Source: Hyphomonadaceae bacterium | Lineage (GTDB): Bacteria > Pseudomonadota > Alphaproteobacteria > Caulobacterales > Aquidulcibacteraceae | Length of the DNA stretch: 5,079 nucleotides | Assembly: GCA_016791325.1 (NCBI GenBank) | Contig: JAEUMU010000128.1 | Coordinates: forward strand, 1-5,079 | Direction: 5' to 3' | Part shown: positions 1 through 5,079 of the stretch, one piece after another | Numbering within the stretch: the first letter of the stretch is position 1 | Layout: each line of letters starts with the position of its first letter | Program-made: the position numbers and the translations under genes | Notes under the pieces: generated by a model | Databases searched by the model: none | Told to the model about the DNA's origin: nothing | What the model saw: only the letters and a program-made list of their open reading frames with translations

Positions 1-1120
1 CGACGTAAAGTTCGCCGACCGCTTCGCCCATGGCGCCGTTGACCGCATCGATCGCGCGCTTCCAGCGCTCGCGCGGCTCGGGCTGGCCATTGAGGCGCCG
101 GCCGTAGAAATCGAAACTGGCCTCATCGAACGCGCGCGGCAGCACGTCGGTTCGGTTGTTGATGCAATGGAAGGCGAGGTAGGTGCGCCAGGTGCTCACG
201 GGCGTCGCCATGAAGAGATCCGCCAGCGGGCGCATGGCGCTCATTTCGCGCACCACAACTTCCCGCACATCGCCCACCTGCGCGGCCTCAAGCCCGGCGT
301 CCCAGGGGAAGCGCGGGGCGATGGCGCGCAGCTCATCGCGGGTTTGCAGGAAATAGGTGCGGTCGCGCTGGCGGCGATCGGCGATAGGCCAGTGCAGCTC
401 CGCGATTTGGGTTTCGAGCGCCAGGATGGCGCGCGCCTTGGCGGCGGCGTCGTCTTGGTTGGCCAAGCTCAGCACGCGTTCGATATAGGCGAGATACGCT
501 TCGCGGATCTGCGGGAACTGGGCGTCGGCGCGGCGATAATATTCGCGCTCTGGCATGCCGATGCCGCCGTGCGTGAAGGTGACGATGTAACGATCAGGCT
601 GGCGCGAATCGAGGCCGATGAAGGCCACGATCGGCCCATTGGCGGCGATGTCGGCGCGCCCCATCAGGCGCATGACGTCCTCATGTGTGCGCGCCGATTC
701 GATGACGGCGAGATCGGCGCCGAGCGCGGCCAGGCCGGCGGCGTCGATCGCGTCCTGATCGAGATAGGTGTTGTAGATGTTGGCGATCTTTTCCTGGTTC
801 GAATTTGGCGCGCCGCCGGCGAGCGCCACTTCCTCGATGATGACGCGCTGATCGCGATCGGCTTTGTCGCGCAGGATGTCGAACGTGCCCCAGCGGGTGC
901 GGTCGGCGGGGATTTCGGTGTTGGCGAGCCATGCGCCGTTGGCGTGGCGGAAGAAGTCGTCGCCGGGATGCACGCTGGGATCGCCGCCGGATAGGTCGAT
1001 TCCGAATGCGCCGATGGCCGCCGGCGCCCGTGCGGCGATCTGGCCGCCGCTTGCCGTGGCGCAGCCGGCGAGCAGGGCGATTGAGGAAGCGCCGACGGCG
1101 CGGCGTGTCATAGCGGGCAT
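1..1120 (-). CDS. M13 family metallopeptidase lipoprotein, copy A (3' end cut by window edge)
   Basis: The N-terminal 373 residues of a neprilysin/PepO-type zinc endopeptidase are visible; the rest, including the expected HExxH catalytic domain, lies beyond the left edge. Identification rests on gapless alignment over all 373 residues with the complete M13 gene next door, at about 64% identity (240 matches by hand count). Shared blocks include PGDDFFR (52-58), PADRTRWGTFDILR (71-84), PEREYYRR (190-197), HWPIADRR (243-250) and ERWKRA (351-356), all in the helical M13 N-terminal domain. Residues 1-20 form a lipoprotein signal: twin arginine R6-R7, a short hydrophobic stretch, then lipobox L-A-G-C with the lipidated cysteine at 20, so envelope anchoring is inferred. 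I chose the ATG at 1120 because a GGAG lies 7 nt upstream; an in-frame ATG at 1111 would be 16 nt away. Catalytic competence cannot be judged here. Confidence 0.95.
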   Translation of the reverse strand, partial: MPAMTRRAVGASSIALLAGCATASGGQIAARAPAAIGAFGIDLSGGDPSVHPGDDFFRHANGAWLANTEIPADRTRWGTFDILRDKADRDQRVIIEEVALAGGAPNSNQEKIANIYNTYLDQDAIDAAGLAALGADLAVIESARTHEDVMRLMGRADIAANGPIVAFIGLDSRQPDRYIVTFTHGGIGMPEREYYRRADAQFPQIREAYLAYIERVLSLANQDDAAAKARAILALETQIAELHWPIADRRQRDRTYFLQTRDELRAIAPRFPWDAGLEAAQVGDVREVVVREMSAMRPLADLFMATPVSTWRTYLAFHCINNRTDVLPRAFDEASFDFYGRRLNGQPEPRERWKRAIDAVNGAMGEAVGELYV

Positions 1121-1127
1121 AGGTTGG

Positions 1128-1131
1128 CTCC
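1128..1131 (-). promoter_or_regulatory. Shine-Dalgarno GGAG of peptidase copy A
   Basis: GGAG on the minus strand ends 7 nt before the ATG at 1120. It decides between the two in-frame ATGs at 1120 and 1111, favouring the longer form that begins M-P-A-M-T-R-R. Confidence 0.65.
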
Positions 1132-1153
1132 AGACTCTCGGCGCGCGCCCGCG

Positions 1154-1200
1154 CAAAAGCGAAGCCCGCGCCCGACCTTTTGATAGCGGTCGGACGCGGG
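1154..1200 (-). terminator. Rho-independent terminator-like hairpin between the two peptidase genes
   Basis: The arms at 1165-1177 and 1188-1200 form a 13-pair stem around a 10-nt loop (1178-1187). Read as minus-strand RNA, the only non-Watson-Crick position (1171 with 1194) is a U-G wobble; read as plus-strand RNA it is a C-A mismatch, so the structure fits minus-strand transcription. The stem is followed by CTTCGCTTTTG, an interrupted U-tract rather than a clean run. It starts 66 nt after the stop codon of the upstream peptidase and ends about 34 nt before the start of copy A. It could terminate the RND-peptidase transcript, or act as an attenuator or leader hairpin for copy A. The imperfect U-tract is the main weakness. 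Confidence 0.6.
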
Positions 1201-1230
1201 GCCCTGCAGGGTCAAACCTGTTGCGATGAA

Positions 1231-1258
1231 CGCCCGCGCCGGCGCGGCGAAGCGGGCG
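1231..1258 (-). repeat. Short GC-rich inverted repeat just after the stop of peptidase copy B
   Basis: CGCCCGC at 1231-1237 pairs with GCGGGCG at 1252-1258 around a 14-nt loop. The overlapping 10-nt palindrome GCGCCGGCGC lies at 1236-1245. It begins 8 nt after the stop codon at 1267 and has no U-tract. It may protect the 3' end of the message, or may only reflect the high GC content. Confidence 0.3.
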
Positions 1259-1266
1259 GTCGCCGG

Positions 1267-3321
1267 CTACCAGACCGTAACGCGCTGATCGGGCGGCAGG
1301 TAGAGGGCGTCCGTCGGTTGGATGTCGAAGGCGGCGTACCAGGCATCCATGTTCCGCACCGTGCCGTTGCAGCGATAGATGCTGGGCGAGTGCGGATCGG
1401 TGAGGATTTGGTTGCGCAGCGCCGCATCGCGGATCAGCGCGCGCCAGGCTTGCGCCCAGCCGAGGAAGAAGCGCTGATCGCCCGTGACGCCTTCAAGCAC
1501 AGGCGCGGCCGCGCCGTTCCGCGAGAGATTGTAGGCGTGATAGGAGACCTGCAGGCCGCCATTATCGCCGATGTTCTCGCCGAGCGTGAGCCGGCCGTTC
1601 ACATTGATGCCCTCCAGGGGCGTGAACGCATCATATTGCGCCACCAGCCGATCGGTGACGGCGCGGAAGCGTTCTGCGTCTTCGGGCGTCCACCAATCGC
1701 GCAGCACGCCCTGCGCGTCGGACTTTGCGCCCTGATCGTCGAAACCGTGGCCCATTTCGTGGCCGATGATGCCGCCGATGGCGCCGTAGTTCACTGCCGG
1801 ATCGGCATTGGGATCGAAGAAGGGCGGCTGCAGGATAGCCGCCGGGAAGACGATCTCGTTGAACACCGGATTGTCATAGGCGTTCACCGTTTGCGGCGTC
1901 ATGAACCACTCGTCCTTATCGGTCGGGCGGCCGAGGCGCTCGAGATCGTGGTTCCACTCAAACACTTGGCGGCGCTTGGCGTTGCCGAATGCATCTCCCG
2001 CGTTGACCTGCAGAGCGCTGTAATCGCGCCAGCGGTTCGGATAGCCGATCTTGGGGCGGAATGCGGCAAGCTTTTCGCGCGCGGCGGCTTTGGTTTCCGC
2101 GGACATCCACGGCAATTGATCGATGCGCTGGCCGTAGGCGGTACGCAGATTTTCCACCAACGCCAGCATCTGCGCGCGCGATTCCGGCGGGAAATGCCGC
2201 TGCACGTAAATCTGGCCGACGGCTTCGCCCAGCGCCGTGTTCACCGCTTGAACAGCGCGCTTCCAGCGTTCGCGCTGCTGGGGCTGGCCGCTGAGGGTGC
2301 GGCCGAAGAAGTCGAACACCTCGTCGTCGATGTTCTGCGGCAGCACCGATGCGTTGGTGCGCACCACGTGATAGGCGAGGTAGGAGCGCCACGTCGAAAT
2401 CGGCGTCGAAACGCACAATTGCGCCAGCGGGCCTATGGCTGAGAGTTCGGAGATGACCACCTCCTGAACCGCGCCCATGCCCGCGGCGTCGAACATCGGA
2501 TCCCACGGGAAGCGCTCGGCCAGCGCGCGGATTTCGGCGCGCGTTTTCAGATTGTAGGTGCGATCGCGGTCGCGCCGATCGGCGATCGGCCAATGGCGTT
2601 CGGCGATCTGCGTTTCAAACGCCATGATGGCGCGCGCGCGTTGGGCGGGATTGTCCAGTCCCGCCAGCGTCAGCAGGCGCGTGATATGCGCCACATAAGC
2701 TTCGCGGATTTGCGGGAACTGGCCGTCGCTGCGGCGATAGAATTCGCGCTCCGGCAGGCCCAGGCCGCCATGCGTCATGTTGGTGAGGTAGCGATCGGGG
2801 TTGCGCTCATCGAGGCCGACATAGATGGCGATCGGGAAGCTGGTGCTGACATCCGGGCGCGCGGCGAAGCGCACAACCTCTTCATGCGTGCGCAGCGCGG
2901 CGATGGCGGCCAGTTCAGGCTGGATCGGGGCCATGCCTGCGGCGTTAATGGCGTTCTGATCGAGGAAGGAATTGTAATAGTCGGCGATCTTCTGCTGGTT
3001 CGTCCCCGGCGCGCCCCCAGCCAGCGCGACTTCTTCGATAATGACGCGCTGATCGTTGTCCGATTTTTCACGCAGGATATCGAACGTGCCCCAGCGTGTA
3101 CGGTCGGCCGGGATTTCCGTGTTGGCCAGCCAGACACCATTGGCGTAGCGGAAGAAGTCATCGCCGGGGCGGACGCTGAGATCACGCGCGGCGAGATCAA
3201 TGCCGAAGGCGCCAATGGCGGCGGGCGCGCGCGGGGCTTCCGGCGCCGCCGTGCGCGTGGCGCAGCCGGCAAGCAGCGCCACAGTCGACGCGCCCATCGC
3301 GCGCCGGGTCAAGTTGATCAT
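1267..3321 (-). CDS. M13 family (neprilysin/PepO-type) zinc metallopeptidase lipoprotein, copy B, complete
   Basis: A complete 684-residue protein, the usual length for bacterial M13 endopeptidases, which cleave oligopeptides outside the cytoplasm. The signal region has twin arginine R6-R7 and lipobox L-A-G-C with cysteine 20; alanine at +2 would favour outer-membrane sorting by the E. coli Lol rule (inference). The M13 N-terminal helical domain spans about 45-430 and the catalytic domain about 475-684. Visible motifs are a substrate-binding NAY motif (480-482), followed by NEIVFPAAILQPPFF (488-502), the zinc motif HEMGH (H521, E522, H525), GENIGDNGG (581-589) with the third zinc ligand E582 and D586, and HSPSIYRCNG (644-653). 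All the expected catalytic residues are present, so it should be active. The ATG at 3321 is chosen because TGGAGG lies 8 nt upstream and a lipoprotein signal follows directly; the frame stays open to an ATG at 3393 inside the RND gene, but that start would bury the signal. It lies 37 nt after the RND stop, so an operon is likely. Confidence 0.97.
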   Translation of the reverse strand: MINLTRRAMGASTVALLAGCATRTAAPEAPRAPAAIGAFGIDLAARDLSVRPGDDFFRYANGVWLANTEIPADRTRWGTFDILREKSDNDQRVIIEEVALAGGAPGTNQQKIADYYNSFLDQNAINAAGMAPIQPELAAIAALRTHEEVVRFAARPDVSTSFPIAIYVGLDERNPDRYLTNMTHGGLGLPEREFYRRSDGQFPQIREAYVAHITRLLTLAGLDNPAQRARAIMAFETQIAERHWPIADRRDRDRTYNLKTRAEIRALAERFPWDPMFDAAGMGAVQEVVISELSAIGPLAQLCVSTPISTWRSYLAYHVVRTNASVLPQNIDDEVFDFFGRTLSGQPQQRERWKRAVQAVNTALGEAVGQIYVQRHFPPESRAQMLALVENLRTAYGQRIDQLPWMSAETKAAAREKLAAFRPKIGYPNRWRDYSALQVNAGDAFGNAKRRQVFEWNHDLERLGRPTDKDEWFMTPQTVNAYDNPVFNEIVFPAAILQPPFFDPNADPAVNYGAIGGIIGHEMGHGFDDQGAKSDAQGVLRDWWTPEDAERFRAVTDRLVAQYDAFTPLEGINVNGRLTLGENIGDNGGLQVSYHAYNLSRNGAAAPVLEGVTGDQRFFLGWAQAWRALIRDAALRNQILTDPHSPSIYRCNGTVRNMDAWYAAFDIQPTDALYLPPDQRVTVW

Positions 3322-3329
3322 AGATAAAG

Positions 3330-3335
3330 CCTCCA
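3330..3335 (-). promoter_or_regulatory. Shine-Dalgarno TGGAGG of peptidase copy B
   Basis: TGGAGG on the minus strand sits 8 nt before the ATG at 3321, an excellent match and spacing. It fixes the start there rather than at the in-frame ATG at 3393. It lies in the 37-nt gap after the RND stop codon, where I see no terminator hairpin. Confidence 0.8.
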
Positions 3336-3358
3336 GAGCGTATGCAGACTGCTTTTTG

Positions 3359-5079
3359 TTATTCGGCGGCGGCGAGTTTGCCGCGCCGGCCATAGAGGCG
3401 TCCGTAGAAGCCCCAGAGGCCGGTTGTCGCGCGTTTTATATCTACGCCGATCATGTAGAACGCGGGCGTCAGGATCAAGGTGGCCGGCATGCACAACAGC
3501 ACGCCGAACGCCAGGGAAAGCGCCATCGGCTTCAGGAACTGCACGATCACCGCGTTCTCCAGGAGCATCGGGGCCAGGCCGACAAACTCGGTGATCGAGG
3601 TCAGGAAGATCTGGCGGAAGCGCGAGATCGAAGCCTCGACAATGCCGTGCTCGGCCCGAACCCGCATGACCTGGAATCCAGCGCGTTCCAGCTCGGCGGC
3701 GCGTTCGCGATGCTCGCTGGCGTCGAAACGCATCTGATCGGAGCTGCGCAGTTCGATCGGCCCTTTCTGGAAGCCTGATTCCGCCGATTCCAGGATCATT
3801 TCCTCGTGCGCTTCCAGATCAGGCGCAATGGCGACCCATTCCATGGTCTGCCCGTTGGGGCCGGCCAACTCGCGCACCTCCCAGCCGTCTTCGGGATCGA
3901 GCACAGGGGCGCCGGCGCGCTTCAATCTCAGCGCGAAATAGCCGCGGATCGTATTGCAGCGATCCACCAGCACGACGTTGTCGTTCACCACCACGCCGAT
4001 CGCTGCGATCACGCCAAGCCATGAGAACAGGCCAAAGCTGATGCCGAAGATGAAATGCCCCAACGTGGCGCCGACAATGGCGAACGGGATGACGGAGAGG
4101 ATCATCACTGGCTGCGCGTAAGAGCGGAATGTCACCGCCAGCAGGAAGAAGATGCCGCAGAAGGCCAGCCCGAGAAGCTGCGCGAACTGTTGCATGAATT
4201 CCGCTTGGCCCTCGGCTTCGCCGATCGCGCGGCGGGTCACGGTGTGATAGCGCGCCTCGAACGCGGGCCAGAAATCCTGGTTCAGCGTGCGCATGATCTG
4301 CTGGCGCGCTTCCGCGTTGACGAGATCGGCCGTGACCAGGATCGAGCTCTGCCGCTGGCGGCGATCGAGCCCCGTGACGCCCGGCGCGAACTCCCATGTC
4401 GCGACGGAAGCCAGCGGCACCTCACGCCCATCGCTGGTGCGGACACGGAAGCTGCCGAGGCTTTCCAGCGTGCGCCGATCGTCGCGCGGATAGCGAACGT
4501 AAACACGGATGTCATCGCCTTGGCGCGGCAGGCGTTGCACCTCCTCGCCGAAATACGCCTGGCGCACTTGGCGCGAAATGTCGCCGAGCGTGATGCCGAG
4601 TTGTTCAGCGCCGGGCAGGAGGGCGAAGCGCAGCTCTTCCACCGCGGCGTCTTGGCTATCGCGCACGCTGGTGACGTCGGTGAATTGCATCAGCCGCGCT
4701 TTCAGCTCTTCGACGGCGGCTTCCAGATCGTCCTTGTTCTCGCCCATCAGCGCCAGTTCGATGCGCGGCGGGCCCGAGCCGGAGAGCGAGAAGGACACTT
4801 CATCAGCATCCGGCACTTCGCCAAGCAGCCGCTCAAGCCGCTCGGTGATTTGGCGCGAGCGTAGATCGGGACGCGATTCCGGCGGCGTCAGGCCCACATA
4901 AGCGCGGATCGAATTGTCGTCGATCGATTGGCTCCAGGAGCGCACGACCCCGCGCGACATTTGCCCTGTGTTCGCATCCTCCATCGCGCGATCGGCGGTT
5001 TCCGCTTCGAGCGCGCGGCGCGCGGCGTCGAGCTGCTCGGCCACTTGCTCCATGCGCGAGAAGGGGGTGGTTTGCGGCA
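3359..5079 (-). CDS. RND-family efflux permease, C-terminal half (5' end cut by window edge)
   Basis: An inner-membrane proton-driven efflux pump subunit (AcrB/HAE1-like) that normally works with a periplasmic adaptor and an outer-membrane channel. The visible 572 codons begin just after the expected TM7 with P-Q-T-T-P-F-S-R, matching the conserved GTPF region of the second periplasmic half. The frame is open to the edge, so the internal Met at 5053 is not a start; residues are counted from it here. The porter and docking regions occupy about 1-285, including FGEEVQRLPRQGDDIRVYVR (168-187) and DGREVPLASVA (208-218). Membrane helices are about 288-308, 314-338, 341-365 (ending GVVVNDNVVLVDR, 353-365), 481-500 and 505-535; a basic tail ends in AAAE. 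The stop is TAA at 3359-3361. The odd feature is a hydrophilic stretch of about 99 residues (371-469) where relatives have a short loop. The proton-relay residues of TM4 are outside the window, and the substrate cannot be told. Confidence 0.95.
   Translation of the reverse strand, partial: PQTTPFSRMEQVAEQLDAARRALEAETADRAMEDANTGQMSRGVVRSWSQSIDDNSIRAYVGLTPPESRPDLRSRQITERLERLLGEVPDADEVSFSLSGSGPPRIELALMGENKDDLEAAVEELKARLMQFTDVTSVRDSQDAAVEELRFALLPGAEQLGITLGDISRQVRQAYFGEEVQRLPRQGDDIRVYVRYPRDDRRTLESLGSFRVRTSDGREVPLASVATWEFAPGVTGLDRRQRQSSILVTADLVNAEARQQIMRTLNQDFWPAFEARYHTVTRRAIGEAEGQAEFMQQFAQLLGLAFCGIFFLLAVTFRSYAQPVMILSVIPFAIVGATLGHFIFGISFGLFSWLGVIAAIGVVVNDNVVLVDRCNTIRGYFALRLKRAGAPVLDPEDGWEVRELAGPNGQTMEWVAIAPDLEAHEEMILESAESGFQKGPIELRSSDQMRFDASEHRERAAELERAGFQVMRVRAEHGIVEASISRFRQIFLTSITEFVGLAPMLLENAVIVQFLKPMALSLAFGVLLCMPATLILTPAFYMIGVDIKRATTGLWGFYGRLYGRRGKLAAAE
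3647..3943 (-). other. Hydrophilic insertion in the TM10-TM11 cytoplasmic loop of the RND permease
   Basis: This segment encodes residues 371-469, counted from the internal Met at 5053. In typical AcrB/HAE1 proteins the end of TM10 (here ending LVDRCNTIR) is joined by a short amphipathic segment to the motif before TM11 (here VEASISRFRQIFLTSIT). Here about 99 charged, non-membrane residues intervene, roughly 85 more than I would expect. The segment looks like a small folded domain: probable strands around WEVREL (391-396) and MEWVAIA (404-410), then helix-prone stretches around 412-428 and 445-458. Reading frame and base composition continue unbroken on both sides, so a sequencing frameshift is unlikely. 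I recognise no known domain in it. By RND topology it faces the cytoplasm. Confidence 0.7.

Noticed and set aside
1202..1211. 10-nt palindrome CCCTGCAGGG next to the hairpin
   Set aside because: It is short and isolated, with no second copy seen in the gap; chance in GC-rich DNA is enough to explain it.
1182..1215. Possible promoter for copy A: TTGACC (1210-1215) and GCTATC (1182-1187), minus strand
   Set aside because: Each box resembles an alphaproteobacterial promoter element, but the 22-nt spacer is too long, and the second box falls in the hairpin loop and matches only partly.
1180..2442. 420-codon open frame on the plus strand
   Set aside because: It lies almost wholly opposite peptidase copy B, whose motifs are intact. 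Its translation shows no recognisable domain and looks like a GC-rich antisense shadow. The same applies to plus-strand frames at 167-994, 2593-3327, 3200-3778 and 4055-4864.
1958..2593. Overlapping minus-strand open frame of 211 codons
   Set aside because: It sits in another frame inside peptidase copy B and is arginine-rich with no recognisable domain. Similar shifted frames at 681-932, 2775-3272 and 3819-4397 are also shadows of the real genes.
3322..3393. Upstream ATG at 3393 extending peptidase copy B by 24 residues
   Set aside because: It would overlap the end of the RND gene and place the lipoprotein signal internally. The Shine-Dalgarno at 3330-3335 and the paralogue's start both support 3321.
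3647..3943. RND insertion as a frameshift or a foreign DNA insertion
   Set aside because: The frame is continuous on both sides, base composition matches the flanks, and I see no terminal repeats or target duplication.

Overview
The window is GC-rich and coding-dense, and all three recognisable genes lie on the minus strand. The base composition, arginine- and alanine-rich proteins and gene style suggest a high-GC proteobacterium, most likely an alphaproteobacterium near Caulobacterales/Hyphomonadaceae. That placement is an inference from style, since there is no rRNA or marker gene to confirm it. I found no tRNA, rRNA, CRISPR array, insertion sequence or integration site.

In transcription order (right to left): (1) 5079-3359 is the C-terminal half of an RND-superfamily efflux permease, cut by the right edge. 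It carries an unusual hydrophilic insertion of roughly 85-100 residues in the cytoplasmic loop between its third- and second-last membrane helices. (2) After a 37-nt gap, 3321-1267 is a complete 684-residue M13 (neprilysin/PepO-type) zinc metallopeptidase with a lipoprotein signal. (3) After a 146-nt gap holding a strong terminator-like hairpin, 1120-1 is a second M13 metallopeptidase. It is a close tandem paralogue of the first, cut by the left edge before its catalytic domain.

The RND gene and the first peptidase gene are close enough to be cotranscribed. The hairpin between the two peptidases would separate or attenuate expression of the second copy. Both peptidases are predicted to be exported lipid-anchored proteins (a twin arginine followed by a lipobox), so they should act in the cell envelope, where the RND pump also works. 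A functional link between pump and peptidases is only suggested by adjacency. Several long open frames on the plus strand are antisense shadows of these genes.

No clearly new multi-gene system is visible. The points worth a second look are the RND loop insertion, the duplicated lipoprotein peptidases with their uneven divergence, and the hairpin that leaves almost no room for a separate promoter before the second copy.
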